From Oscarella lobularis (lineage: Eukaryota > Porifera > Homoscleromorpha > Homosclerophorida > Oscarellidae), in contig NC_089188.1 in assembly GCF_947507565.1 (NCBI RefSeq), positions 2,418,001-2,482,000 of the forward strand: a stretch of 64,000 bases of DNA, given 5' to 3'. Under the pieces are notes generated by a model. It worked only from the letters and a program-made list of their open reading frames with translations. It was not told the DNA's origin and searched no databases. A program made the translations under genes and the position numbers. Positions 34,026-47,519 of the stretch are shown piece by piece (within the stretch, counting starts at the first letter, position 1; every line of letters starts with the position of its first letter).

Positions 34026-37000
34026 ATGGTCATTCTGTCAAAGGTACAGTATAAACGATGAATCGGTAGACATGGGCAACGCAGTGTGCGAGAGGTGGAG
34101 CTTGGGTTTTGCGGTTCCGGAAGGAGGGGCCCCGCGTCATTTGGGCTAATGTTCTGCTCTCGCCGATCGCTAATTCTATTTGCTTGTCATTGCGCCGTAC
34201 GGGCTTCGAGAGGCCTCTAGGAGATCGTAGTTGAAACTATTGGCAAGTCGAGGTTGAAATGGACGACTTTTGCCTCGATAGTGCACCGCCCCTTTACATA
34301 TACAGGCCGGTGAGGTTTGCTATTATTAGATCATCAATTGGGAAGTGTTTGTTTAGCACACTGAGTGCATTTAGCGTGTTTCACTGTTGCGAGTGAAGGT
34401 TTTTGTAGGGGTGGGCGTTTGCTTAAATTTTCCCGTATGTAGGGTGATCACGTGTGGGTTCAACCCGAAGAAAAAGGCGAATTCAACATTCCAATCGGCG
34501 CTACAGTTCAGTTTTCCGATACTGGACAGATTCAGCTTGTCGACGACGAAGGAAGAGTGAGCCAATTTGGGCGTAGCGCCATGGAAACACGTCGAAACGA
34601 TTTGGACATGTAGGAAACATGGTTAACGGCAATCGAAGCTGGATCACTGAAGACAATGCACACGTCTTCAATCGAAGGTGTCGAAGACATGGTCAGCTAA
34701 GACGAAAAAGGCGAAAAAGGACAGAATTCTAAGTGGGGCCCCCTTCTCTCTCCAGATTCAATTGGGCGATCTAAACGAGGCAGGAATCCTTCGCAATCTT
34801 CTCATCCGTTATCGTGACGGACACATCTACGTAGAAATAATAAGATTTCATCGTCGAATATCGCATAAATAATCTCTCTTTTAGACGTACACCGGTTCCA
34901 TTCTCATTGCCGTCAATCCGTATCAACTCTACGACATTTACGGCCAGAAGAACATCCTTGGCTATCAGGACAAAAAAATCGGCGAAAAATCGCCGCACAT
35001 TTTCGCCATTGCCGACAACGCCTACTATTTCATGAAACGCGGCGGACGAAATCAATGCGTCGTCATTAGGTGAGAGAGAAAAAGCGATTTCACACTGGCG
35101 ACGTTTACGTAACGTAACGTAACGTGACTTCCAAATATGGTGATGTGATGTCACAAAGGCAAGTGACCAATCAAGAGAGGTTACGTTACGTTGCGTCGCC
35201 AGTGTGAGAGAGAGACGAATTGAGTCATTATTCGTCACTCATAGTGGAGAATCCGGCGCCGGAAAGACGGAATCAACGAAATTGATTCTCCAATTCTTGG
35301 CTGCTGTCAGTGGACAGCATTCGTGGATCGAGCAACAGATTCTCGAAGCGAATCCCATTTTGGAAGGTTCAATGAATTGATTTTTCGCGACATTTCTTTT
35401 AGGTCTTTGTTTCTTTAGCGTTTGGAAATGCGAGAACCGTTCGTAATGACAATTCGAGTCGATTTGGAAAATACATCGAAGTTCACTTCAGTACTCAGGG
35501 CGTCATTGAAGGCGCTCGCATCGAGCAATATCTTCTTGAGAAAAGTCGTCTTGCTTTTCAGGCAAGTGAAAATTTGCCTAATAGTTCTTCTGACTGACAA
35601 AGGCTTCCATAGAACAAGCAAGAGCGAAACTATCACATTTTCTATCGAATGCTTGTCGGATTTACGCCGGAAGAAAGAGCCAAGTTGAGTTTGAAGCACG
35701 CTAAAGACTATCACTATTTGACTCAGGTATCATCATATATAAATAGTGTATTTTTTCTTATTTATTTTCTAGGGTGGTTGTCTTACTCTCGACGGATGGG
35801 ATGAAGTCGCTGAATTCTCTCGCATCAAGGATGCAATGAAGGTTATTTCAAATTCATTTTTGATAATTATCAAAGAAGTGATTTTTTATTTGAAGGTTCT
35901 GATGTTTAATGGCGAAGAGCAGTGGCACATTTGGGAATTGACGGCAGTCGTGTTGCACTTGGGAAATCTTGAATTTTCCGAGTCGGAAGTGAGAAATTTG
36001 AAAACGGCGGCAATCGAAAATGAAGAAGTGCTTCAAATCGTCGCCGGTCTCCTCAAAGTAAAAATACGCTCACTAGCTAAAGAGATAATAGAGAAACTCT
36101 TTCTCTAGGTCAGTTTTGATGATTTGAAAAGAGCGTTGACGCAGAAAAGTACGATCACGCAAGGCGAAGTCATCTATTCGCCTTTGAACCAAGAGAAAGC
36201 GTTGGACGTGAGAGACGCGTTTGTGAAGGGAATTTACGGTCGCGTTTTTATATGGATCGTCAATAAAATCAACACAGTCATTTACAAAGAAAAAGTAAGA
36301 AAGGAGAGTTTATATATGTATGTATGTATGTATTTTTATTTATTTTTCTAGACTGAGAGGGGAAGGGTTTCCATTGGCGTACTTGACATATTCGGTTTTG
36401 AAAACTTTGAAAAGAACAGGTTTTTGAATTTTATTCCTATCGCGTCAAAAAAAACCTTTTCTTCTTCTTTTTAGTTTTGAACAACTTTGCATCAATTTCG
36501 CCAACGAGAATCTCCAGCAATTTTTCGTACAGCACATTTTCAAACTCGAGCAGCAGGAATACGACAAGGAAAAGATTAGCTGGCAGCACATCGAATTCGT
36601 CGACAATCAAGTCGTTCTCGACATGCTCTCCACGAAACCGATGAACGTAATTGCGCTCGTCGACGAAGAGAGTCGTTTTCCGAAAGGAACGGACGCGTCA
36701 ATGTTGACGAAATTGCACAAGGAACATTCGAGCAAAGATATCTACGTCAAGCCCAAATCGACGAACGATACTCGCTTTGGCGTCGTTCATTTTGCCGGAT
36801 CCGTTTATTATGAGTCTGTTGGTAAGCGACACTCGAACGCCACGTGACGAGAAAGAGATATTGCGTAGGTTTTCTCGAGAAAAATCGCGATACGTTCAGT
36901 GCAGATCTATTTGACGTCATTACTGATACAAAGAACGACTTTCTCAAGGAAGTGTTTGAGGGACAAAGAGCGATGGTAAGTAAGAGGAGCGAAGAAGACC

Positions 37001-40000
37001 AGTATATTGACTTTGGGGGGGACCTAGGGCACGGAAACGCGTCGGAAGTCGCCCACTCTCGGCGCCCAATTCAAAAAATCTCTCGATTTGTTGATGACGA
37101 CTTTGAACGCGTGTCAACCCTTCTTCGTTCGTTGCATCAAGCCAAACGAATTGAAGAAACCAAACGTAGGAAAAACTCACGTCATCTTTTATTAGTATTA
37201 TTTTTTCTATAGATTTTTGATCGTGCGTTGTGCGTTCGTCAATTGCGCTATTCGGGTGTCATGGAAACGATTCGCATTCGTCGTGCCGGCTATCCGATTC
37301 GACACGTTTTTACCGAGTTCATCGATCGCTATCGCGTTCTCGTTTCCGGGATGAAATCGCACGAACATCATCCTGACGTCATCGAAGCGTGTCGAAAATT
37401 GGCGACGAAAGTGATCGGAAAAGACGCCGATTGGCAAATTGGACGAACCAAAGTCTTTCTCAAGGTACAAGGACACCCGAGTCTATTTATTGATTTATTG
37501 ATTTTTTTATTCTCAGGATCAAGAAGATCAACTTTTGGAGGAAATGCGCGACAAGATTCTCACGAAACGCGTTCTAATCATTCAAAAAGTCGTTCGCGGC
37601 TATTTCCAACGAAAGCGATATTTGAAAATGCGCACAGCCGCCGTCGTATTGCAAAAATTCATGCGAAAAGTGCGCCAGCGTCGTCGTTATCTCAAAGTAA
37701 AAATAAAAAAAGGTCGAGAGATCGGTTTATAATTTTCCTTTGTAGATGATTCGCGGTTTTCGTCGACTTCAAGCGACTTGGAGGGCTCGAAAGTTGACGC
37801 GCGCGTTTCGGCTCATGCGTAAGCGCATTCTTCTCTTCCAATGCCGTTGTCGCGGTTATTTGAAGCGACGCGAGTTCAATCGTCGCTTGAAGAGCATCAT
37901 CAAGATACAGGCGGGTTTTCGAATGATTCTCGCTATGAAGAAACTGCGACGATTGCGAATTGAGGAGCAACGACGTCAGGAAGCGGAGCGACGTCGTCGC
38001 GAAGAGGAGGAACGACTTCGACGCGAAATGGCCGAAGAGGAAGCGCGCAAAGAATCCGAGCGCAAGATGAAGGAAGAGATGGAGCGCATGGAACAGGAGC
38101 GACGCGAACAGGAGGAGAGAGAGAAACGAGAGAGGGAGGAGAAACGAAAGGAAATTGAACGAGCGGAAGCAGAGGCGAAGAGACGACGCGAAGAAGACGT
38201 CGACGATTCGAAAATGGTAAAAAATAATATTAGAATTAAATTAATTAATTTTTTTTCTTTAGGTTGATGAAATGTTTGGGTTTTTGCCTGAGGAAACGAA
38301 GCAGAAGAGCGAAGGAAGTGCTCCGTCGGCGTTCCAGGTTCGATAAATGCGTTGGAACTCTTATCTCGTTATTATCTCTTTTATTAGGACTTAGAAAAGG
38401 CTCGTCAGGAAGCGTTGGAGACCGAAGAAAGCGAAATCGATGCGAAGACGATGCTCTTTCCTGTGCCCGAGGTACGAAACGTCTTTTTGTGTCTATAGAA
38501 CGTCTTTTATTTAGTTTTTCTCTCTCTCGAGGTTGAAGAGGATTTGAGCGATTATAAATTTGTGAAATTCGCTACGACTTATTTCCAAGGCCAAGCGACT
38601 CCGTCCTACATTCGTCGACCGCTCAAATTGCCTCTTCTCTCTCATAGAACTCCCGCAGAACGATGGGTACTACAATCAAAGTTCCCATGGAAAATTAGGC
38701 AATAATTCTTATTCCTCTTTTAGACCGCTTTAGCCGTTTGGATCATCATTCTTCGCTTTATGGGCGATCAACAGGACCCCAAAGCGCCAACTCAGCAGAC
38801 AGAGAAGGTGTGTCTGTGCTTTATTTTGAGTCAGACAGTGACTGACTATTGAGAATTGACAGGATTCCGGAGGCGGTGGTGTCATGTCGCGCGTTTACAG
38901 GACACTCGGTCGAAAATTCTCCAAGAAAGAGATAAGAAGCGATGAACAAGGGGCACCGGAAACAGACGGAAGTGGACTTAGCGAGGTAAATATTCTTTTT
39001 ACCATATATGGAAGTTACGTTACGTCGCACGTGTGTAATAAAGTCTGCGGTTTATTGAATGTCTTTTATTAGGCGGAAGAGAAAGAGCGAAAGAGACAAC
39101 GCCGGAAATTGATTTCGATGACGTTGAAGAAAAAATCGAAAATGACGCAGGATATGGCGGCCGAACTCGAAGGCGAACCAGATGCCAATCAACAAAACGA
39201 ACAACAAGTTGGGCCGACGCCGGAGAAACTGTTTCCCTTCTTGCGACGCGCTTCGTCGAATTTGGAAAAATTGCACTTTATTATTGGGCACGGTATCATG
39301 CGTCCCGACATGCGAGACGAGATCTACGCGCAGATTTGCAAGCAACTCACGCAGAATCCGTCGAAAGCGTCGCACGCTCGCGGCTGGATTCTTTTATCGC
39401 TTTGCGTCGGCTGTTTTGCTCCGTCGGACACTGTAAGGCGAATTCACTCACACTGTAGCGGCGTAACGTAACCAAGGAGAGTAATGATGATGTCACAAAG
39501 GCAAGTGACCAATCACAAGAGAAGAGTTCTTTACGTTACGTTGCGTCGCTAGTGTGAATGGACCTTTCTCAATGAAGTGACGCTAGATAACTATTCTTTT
39601 AGTTTGTCAAATATTTGCGCTCTTTTATTCTCGACGGGCCACCCGGCTACGCTCCGTATTGCGGCGAACGACTGCAGAGAACGACGAAGAATGGAACTCG
39701 TCATCAGCCTCCCAGTTGGCTCGAATTGCAGGTCAGTAACAATTCGCTACTTCGTCTAGATAGACTATTTTTTGCGGCGATTAGGCTGTCAAAGCGAAGA
39801 AACCGTTGATGTTGCCCATCACCTTCATGGACGGCAACACGAAGACTCTTCTAGCAGATTCCGCTACGACGGCAAAAGAAATCTGCGTGCATCTTTCGGA
39901 AAAAATTGGCCTGCACGATCCTTTTGGTTTCTCGCTTTACATCGCTCTTTTTGACAAGGTATCTATGGGGAGACTTTGCCTCGTTTCTACGTCGAAATCT

Positions 40001-43000
40001 CGTTTTTTTTCTCCCCCTAGGTTTCGAGCTTGGGAAGTGGCAGCGATCATATCATGGATGCCATATCGCAGTGCGAGCAATACGCTAAGGAGCAAGGAGC
40101 CCAAGAGCGCAACGCACCGTGGCGCTTGTTTTTCCGAAAAGAAATTTTCGCACCGTGGCACGATCCCACCGAAGATCCGGTCGGAACTCATCTCATCTAC
40201 CAGCAAATTGTCCGCGGCATCAAATTTGGCGAATATCGCTGCGACAAGGTGAGGAAAAGAAATTCTTTCACAGAAGCGACGCAACTTCTCTTGATTGGTC
40301 ACTTGCCTTTGTGACATCATTGACCATATTTGGAAGTCACGTTACGTTGCGTCGCTTCTGTGAAAGAAACTTTAGTACTATTGTCTTTTATCTAGATGGA
40401 CGATTTGGCTGAGATTGCCGGCCAGCAGTTCTACGTTGAATACGGCACGGCAATCAGTCCTGATAAACTTCAGCATCTAATTTCTTCGTACATCCCGGAT
40501 GGAATTATTCAATCAATGGGATTAGACAAGTGGGTCAATGCCATCATGACCGTCTTCAGAAAGGTAACACGAGCATTAATCAATAATTTTTTATTATATT
40601 TGATTCGTTTTAGCGCTTTGCCGGAAAGGGTCCTATCAAGCCGCAACGAATCAAGGAAGACGTCGTCGTTTTTGCCAAGTACAAGTGGCCACTTCTCTTC
40701 TCTCGTTTCTACGAAGCGTACAAATTCTCGGGACCGAGTCTGCCCAAGAACGACGTCATCATCGCGGTGAATTGGACGGGAATTTACATCGTCGACGATC
40801 AGGAACACATCCTTCTCGAATGCTCCTTTCCCGAACTGACAGCAGTCACAAGCAGCAGGTACATACACAAATAATTAATGACGTAGCATCTATTATTTAT
40901 TTTTATTTAGAACGAGCGCTAGCAGTCACCAGGGCCAGGGCCAGAGTTTCTCCATTACCACCGTCAAAGGAGACGAATATACGTTCACGTCGATGAGCGG
41001 CGAAGACATTCGCGATTTGGTGCTCTATTTCCTCGAAGGCCTGCGAAAACGATCCAAATACGTCGTCGCAATGATGGACTATTCGAGTCCAGGTAAAAAA
41101 ATAATGAATTATTTAAATAAGTGGCGATTGTTTGCTCCACAGGCGAAGGCTCCTCGTTTCTGAGCTTCAAAAAAGGCGATCTTATTTGCCTTGAGGATGA
41201 CGACGGCGAGACGGTGATGCAATCCGGCTGGTGTTTTGGCGTTTGTGATAGGACGGGAAAGAAGGGCGACTTTCCCGCCGAATGTGTTTACGTTCTTCCG
41301 GCCATTACGAAACCGAGTGCCGAAATTTTGGTACGTAGTATTAATTGGGTTTTAAAAATCGATTTTTTTTCTTCTAGGCTATGTTTGCTGGGACGACGGG
41401 CGAAACGTCCGAGCGAATCATCGCAACGACGTCGGTGGCCATGGAAACGGACACCGATCTGCCGGAAAATCCTCACACTCTCGAGGAATTTGCTCGCGTC
41501 TTTTTCCGTCCCATACCCAGACAGACATTGTCGAAAACGCTGTCAAAGAGCTCGTTTCGAAGAAAAGATTCTCAGTTGCCTTGGGCCTTTACTAGGGTAC
41601 TATAAGTTAGGCGGCTCTTGCTACGCCGACGTTATTATTAGTGTTTTTAGGATCCAATCAAGGCACCGCTTTTGAAGAAATTCAGCGGGAAAGACGAGCT
41701 CTCCGCCAAGGCTGTTTCTTCCTTCCTTGGTATTGTTAGACATTGAGTGACAAGCGAGATACTTTTACATTGAATTCTTTTAGCTATTATGAAGTACATG
41801 GGCGATTATCCATCGAAGAGAGTTCGACAGCAGAGCACTGATTTGACTGACGGCGTTTTTGAACATGCTCTTCAGCACGTGAGAGTCTCAATGAGATTTG
41901 ATTTCTAAGCTATTTGGCTCGTTTTTAGGAATCACTACGGGACGAAATCTATTGCCAAATAATCAAGCAAATGACCGAGAATAGAATCAAGTATGTAGCA
42001 GCTCCTCTTTCCACGAATCCTATCCACTATTATTCTATTAGATCGAGTGAAGAACGCGGTTGGGAGTTGCTCTGGTTGGCTTGCGGCTCTTTCGGTTGCA
42101 GGCACGTTGTGTTTACGTGTTATTTTCGCGATAAAAACCCTGTCCTTGTTGTCTCTTTACAGCAATACGCTCCAGAAAGAAGTCGTCCATTTTCTCAAAT
42201 CGAAATCGGCTCGTCAACCGCTGGCACTCGATTGCCAGAATCGTCTATCGAGAACGATTCGAGTGGGACAGCGAAAGTATCCGCCTCACCTCGTCGAAGT
42301 CGAGGCCATACAGAGCAAACAGACGCAGATCTACCACAAGGTCTACTTCCCTGACGACAGCGATCAAGCATTCGAGGTCAACTCTGGTACGCGAGCCAAG
42401 GACTTTTGTCAGAACGTCGCCGATCGTCTCGAACTCAAATCAGCCGAAGGCTTCAGCCTTTTTGTCAAGATATCAGACAAAGGTTAGGAATTACACGCAT
42501 TTTTATCATACGTTAGGAGGAGTATGGGTGTGCAGTTATCAGCGTACCGGAAGGCGATTTCTTTTTTGATTTTGTTCGTCATCTTACCGAGTGGATCAAG
42601 AAGTCGAGACCCCCGAAAGAAGGTACGGTAAAAAACGCATAAAGACATATCTATACGTCTAAGTGTGGTCTTAGGCGTTTATCCCAATCTTACGTATCAA
42701 GTTTTCTTTATGAAGAAGCTCTGGTCGACGACTGTCGTTGGTCAGGATCCGAATGCCGACTGCATTTTTCATTTTCACCAGGTAATAATAATGATTAGAG
42801 TCTTGTCGCTCGCTTGGGTATTCTATTTTTTCTTTGTGTTGTTCCTAGGAATTGCCGAAATATTTGCGCGGCTATCATCGAATTGCGAAAAGCGACTGCG
42901 TGACGCTCGCTGCTCACTATTACCGTATTCGATTTGGCGACGACAAGTCTCAATTCCAAGCTATTCCGTGCGCAGTTTTGTCGTCTTCCTTCTATGCTTA

Positions 43001-43853
43001 GAATTTAACTTCTTTCTTTTTAGGGAAATGCTTGACGAATTACTTCCGAATGATATGATTGGTGAATTCCAGCCCGAGGAATGGAAGAGGCAGATTGTTT
43101 CTGCCTACAATAAACACGCTGGAAAGTCGAAAGGGGAAGCGAAAATTTCCTTTTTGAGAGTCATTTCTCGCTTTCCAACATTTGGTTCGGCTTTCTTCGA
43201 AGTCAAGGTAAACGAGGGACATGTGATTGCGAAGAAAAAATGGCAGCAAAGGTCTCTTATCTTATCTAGCAAACTACGGAATCAAAATTTCCTGAAATTC
43301 TACTGATCGCAATCAATAAAAATGGAGTCAACTTGATCGATCTGGAGACAAAGGTTCGTTTCATTTGTCTCGCTTTTGATATTTTTTCTATTGACTTCTA
43401 GAATATTTTGATGACCTATCCGTTTACTAAAATCTCAAATTGGAGCAGCGGAAACACCTATTTTCACATGACAATAGGCAATTTAGTGAGAGGAAGCAAG
43501 CTTTTGTGCGAAACAACTCTGGTTAGTCAGTCAGTCAGTATCCTTCAAAAGAATGACTGCAAGCGAATTCTTTGTATACCCAGGGATACAAAATGGACGA
43601 CTTGCTGACGTCATACATCTCTCTCATGCTCCAGACAATGAATAAGGCTCGAGCAGCTGGCGGTCCCGGGCCCCAAGGTCCAAGCAAGCAAACGGGGGCG
43701 GGGGCGGCGGCGGCGGCGGGCTCTAAGAAAGCTCCCGTGGCCGTTGCTAGGCCGGCGGCTGCAGCACCGGCGAAAAAAGCTCCGGCGGGAAAGCCCGTAT
43801 CTGGTAGAGCTGCTTTTGCTGGAAAGGCACTTGCTGCGGCAAAGCGCAAGTGA
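34026..43853 (+). CDS. MYO7A: Myosin VII (MYO7A-type unconventional myosin), full length
   Basis: A tiny first exon (34026-34043, MVILSK) splices to [20 protein letters not shown], exactly as in MYO7A. The motor contains [18 protein letters not shown], the P-loop [18 protein letters not shown], switch [11 protein letters not shown], switch [11 protein letters not shown] and NEHLQQFF-type [15 protein letters not shown] motifs follow (about 37550-37930), then a charged single-helix or coiled-coil stretch of RR/EE repeats (37960-38200). The tail has MyTH4 ([20 protein letters not shown]), FERM ([40 protein letters not shown]), SH3 ([19 protein letters not shown]), a second MyTH4 ([20 protein letters not shown]) and a second FERM ending [14 protein letters not shown]. 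It is an actin motor that tensions links in actin protrusions. An unusual Ala/Lys/Pro extension of about 70 residues follows the FERM. Three full MITE-like copies and one half copy lie in its introns. Confidence 0.95.
35091..35207. mobile_element. MITE-like element in a MYO7 motor-domain intron
   Basis: The ends are CACACTGGCGACG and, inverted, CGTCGCCAGTGTG. Inside are CGTAACGTAACGTAACGTGA, CCAAATATGG and GTCACAAAGGCAAGTGACCA, the family core in reverse orientation relative to the 40266 copy. The element fills most of the intron between [13 protein letters not shown] and [10 protein letters not shown]. Confidence 0.85.
39001..39036. mobile_element. Half copy of the MITE-like element in a MYO7 intron
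   Basis: Only one terminal part is seen: ACCATATATGGAAGTTACGT then TACGTCGCACGTGTG, matching the right ends of the other copies. The left inverted repeat is absent. Confidence 0.55.
39449..39556. mobile_element. MITE-like element in a MYO7 tail intron
   Basis: The ends are CACACTGTAGCGGCGTAACG and, inverted, CGTTGCGTCGCTAGTGTG. The core ATGTCACAAAGGCAAGTGAC is shared with the other copies. Confidence 0.85.
40266..40365. mobile_element. MITE-like element with perfect 20-bp inverted repeats in a MYO7 tail intron
   Basis: TTTCACAGAAGCGACGCAAC at the left is the exact reverse complement of GTTGCGTCGCTTCTGTGAAA at the right. The 60-bp interior holds GATTGGTCACTTGCCTTTGT and GACATCATTGACCATATTTG. 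This is the cleanest copy of the family in the window. Confidence 0.9.
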
Positions 43854-44273
43854 ACTGATTTATGTATTTGTACTACGTAGTGTAAGACTTTTTGACTGGA
43901 TATTGATTTTTTGTTTTCACGTTGTTTTTCATGTGAGTCACGTACGTAAGTGTAATTGATATCACGTGCAGTTTTCAAAGAATGACTCGAGAACTGGGGC
44001 CCTAGCTCTGGTCTGGGGGCCCTCTGCTCTCATCGCCTCGAACTAGAGAGATCCTTCACTATGAACAACGCGACGGGAGGTTACGCTTTCAATCTAATAG
44101 AATAGAACACCCGTTTTCTTTTGTTGACAAGGTCGCGCTCACGATCCCGGATCGAGCGGTTTCGCGAAAGAAACGCATGCGCACTTCACGGAAAATCAAA
44201 GGGACAATCTCAAGTGTTAGCAGACGCTCCGAAGGCCAACGAAATCGCCCCGAAGACTCCCTTTGTTCCGCCG

Positions 44274-46511
44274 ATGGCCGAGACGCACGATAAAACGGTG
44301 AGACGGCGCAGCGAAGGCGAACGCATCGGGGAACGACCCGTTTTTTCGTGCAGCCCAACGAAACGAGTCCAGACGATCGCGAATCGTCTCGCCACGTTCA
44401 CCCATCGACGTCGAACGACATCGCGACGACGAATTTGGGTAAGACGACTTCGTTTCTATCATTGCACGATAACGCGCGCGGCGGCGGCGGCGCACCACGA
44501 CCACGCGTCTCCGCGTTCACACGCCCATAGCTCATTGGTCGAATCGCTGTGGCACTATAGTCCATCCGGGCGATTCGCGACGCTATTCATTCATCGAATC
44601 TCTCTATGTAGGAACGTCTGATTTGGGTCGAATTTCGATCAAAACTTTCGATGAAAACTGTAGCGGCGAAGGAATTCGACCGTTTGGGTCGACTTCCGCC
44701 ACCGTTGTCGCTCAGGGACGCGCTTTTCGTCCGGGACATATTCCAAGGGGTCCAGCCAAAGCAGCCAATGTAGCAAATCATTTTCATTTACCTTCTTATG
44801 CACCTCCTGTTGACGATTCTACTACAAAAGCCACGCCTCCTTCTATTTCTACAAAAATTTTCGCTACAACTAATGACGTCATTAATCAATCAGATACCAG
44901 CGCGTTTCACGTGACTACTTCTAGTGGTGCCATGACAGCAAAATCCCAATTGAAATCAACATCGTCTGTCATCATTCGGCCGCAAGTAGCAGATAAAGTG
45001 GCAGTTCCAAAATCAACTTCTTTTCCCTCTTCTACTGTATCATTTCAGCCAATTAGCAGTGGAAGTGGAAGTGCTGGAATGATAACGGTGTCATCTACTT
45101 CTCATGTTCTCTCATCAGGAGTCATTCCATCTGCAAAATCACAGCCTCCTCCTCCTCCTCCTTCTTCTTCATTGTTGATAGCCAGCAGCAAAGTAAATAG
45201 TTAATACCATAAAGAATGTGTTATTGTTAATATTATAATTGTGTTATTTATTGCCAGGCGTCTTCACCATCTGTTAGCCAATCAAATCCGTCGCTTTCTT
45301 TGTCTCTAGGTGAAATCAAAACAGAGAACAAGTTTGTACCAATTTTTTGAAAATGATTATTTGATATTTCTATATGCATTGTTATATAGGTCAGTAGATG
45401 CAGCATCCGGTATTGGTTCAAAAATAGCAGCTGCTGCTCCCGCAGGAATGCACGGCGTTATATTGAGTATGTATAAATATAAAAGTGTCAGTGAGTCAGT
45501 TGGCATTATTGGAGTATTTTTTTTTATTTCTTTAGATATGCCTGCTGCTGCTGCTCTTGTTGGTGGTACCATGACGACAGCAACGACGCCGAGAATGACG
45601 CCAATTTCAAACGTAGCGACATCAAGTAGGCAAACACACTTTTCTTTCTTCTTCTTCTTTAATTAGAGGACTTCTTTCCCTTAGTTCCTATTTTCGCTGG
45701 CAGTCAGTCTCTGTCTCTTCCTCCGCCTCCGCCTCCTCCGCCTCCTCCTCCTCCTCCTCTAACGACACTTTCTTCTCAGCCTTCTCAGTCAGCACAAAGT
45801 CCTATTGGAAGTAGGAGTATTGGGGCCGGAAGCGTGGGCGGCGGCAGTTCTCAATCTCAAACGAGTCCCAGTGCGTCTCCGCGACCACGCATTCTATCAA
45901 AAAGGTAATAAAAGAACTCAGAAAGAGAAATTATTCTAATCGTAATATAGAAAATATGACGGTCCGCCAGAGAATGCGCAAGCCAAATTTGCCAATACAA
46001 TTTTAGAAAAGAGGTAGAAACACAAAACGCTCATAGATGTATGTATCAATATTATTTTTTCTGTAGATTTGACGGTTTTCCTTTTGACAAGTTTTCCTCA
46101 TCAAGTGCTATAAGAGCTCCGTATTCGTTTCCTGTTCCTTCAAGTAATCCGTCTATTGTGAAGCCTACGGCGACAGTCCAGCCTCTGATGGCCACTCCCA
46201 CAGTCATTCTTCAAACGCCAGGACAGCGTTTTAGTATACCAGTCATTCCGTCTGTGGCAAGTCTAGCTTCGGCACATGTATCATCATCATCATCGCCATC
46301 CAATACAGCAGCAGCAACAACGACGATGACAACGTCATCATCATCATCAACGCACGTTAACGCTGTGGAATCTCCAAGAAAGAAACCTCGCAAACAGCTC
46401 ATGTGAGTTTTTAATTAAAAATAAAATATTATTTATATGTGTCTTTTAGTGTTGCTACTGAGGATCAATATGCAAAGAATGTGCCTCTAGTGACGGCGGC
46501 GGCGGCGGCAG

Positions 46512-46545
<34 letters not shown>

Positions 46546-47519
46546 ACCTCCTCTTGAAAGACTTGACGTGGAGCCGTCAACTGCTCCGCCGCCACCGCGT
46601 CCAAAGAAACTCAAAGAGGATCACCACCACCATCATCACCATCATCATCATCATCACCATCATCACCATCATCATCATGATGGAAGCGCCGCATCATCGC
46701 CGTCGGCGGCGGCTCAAAATCAAAATCACACTAGTAGAGTCGCTGTGACTAAACCTGTGACAACTACAGCGTCAGAACGTAGGAATTTGAAAGGGGAATC
46801 ACGCAGGGAAAGGGGGATCCTTTTATCTGTTTTAGATTTAGATGGGATGTATAGAAGACGATCGCAATTGGCCTATCGTATGAAAGCTCCCAATAATCAT
46901 TTCATATCTTATTCGGATGTGAAGAGAAGAGGTAGACCACGTGCCTAAATAAATAAATAAATAAATAATATCTTATTTCTCTTCTATAGAGGATAAGAAG
47001 CTCTCTTTGACTGATCTATGTTCGCAGAGGAGAATAATGAAGCAGATTGCTGGATGGAAATTAATTCGTTATAGCCGCCAATTGGACGATCTGGTTTGAC
47101 GGTTTCAAAGACGTTTGGGTTCGCGGCGGGGATTTTCTCTTCTTTAGGCGAATCTCGAAGATGAAGTGCGCGACGTCATGTCGGACTTTCAAAAGGATAT
47201 GAGCGAGAAGGGAGAAGCGAGATTATCGTCCAGTGAAGAGAGCGAAGTGGCGCTGCTGGAGGAATTGATACAAGGCAACGTGGATCGCAGCAAAGTCGTC
47301 GTCGAACAGATGGCCGACATCAAATTGGCAGTCAAAGGAGTACGTGATAATAATATATAGATAGAGTCGTCCTTTAGGGACGTTTTTCCCCTGCTCTAGC
47401 TTCTAGATCATTCAGCCAAAGTTGCAGAAATAATCCAAAAGAATACGACAAGGAAACCCTTGCCCTTTTCCCGACGTGCCAAAGCGGATGGATGTAGTAG
47501 TGGCGGTGGGAACGTATAA
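44274..47519 (+). CDS. SAP130: SAP130, Sin3A/HDAC corepressor subunit
   Basis: The start is the ATG at 44274 (MAETHDKT); the next exons give PNETSPDDRESSRH and then GRISIKTFDENCSG. A long Ser/Pro/Thr-rich, low-complexity middle follows, as in vertebrate SAP130. Matches to the family are SPRPRILSKRKYDG, ESPRKKPRKQLM (a nuclear-localisation-like block), NNHFISYSDVKRRG, GWKLIRYSRQLDDLANLEDE, LIQGNVDRSKVVVEQMADI and LDHSAKVAEIIQKN. The C-terminal part is the region that assembles with Sin3 and HDAC1/2 in vertebrates. It carries an Ala/Thr tract and a run of about 19 His encoded by mixed CAC/CAT codons at 46622-46678. The stop is TAA at 47517-47519. It should act as a nuclear transcriptional corepressor scaffold. 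An intron 3' end (44561-44603) shares a 43-bp sequence with a MYO16 intron. Confidence 0.88.
44561..44603 (+). repeat. 43-bp intron repeat, copy 1 (SAP130)
   Basis: It runs from TCCATCCGGGCGATTCGCGA to CATTCATCGAATCTCT and lies just before the splice acceptor. It matches 51054-51096 at 41 of 43 positions by eye. Confidence 0.9.

Noticed and set aside
44121-44621. 166-codon frame upstream of and overlapping SAP130
   Set aside because: It reads through two SAP130 introns in a different frame; the spliced reading MAETHDKT then PNETSPDD fits the gene.
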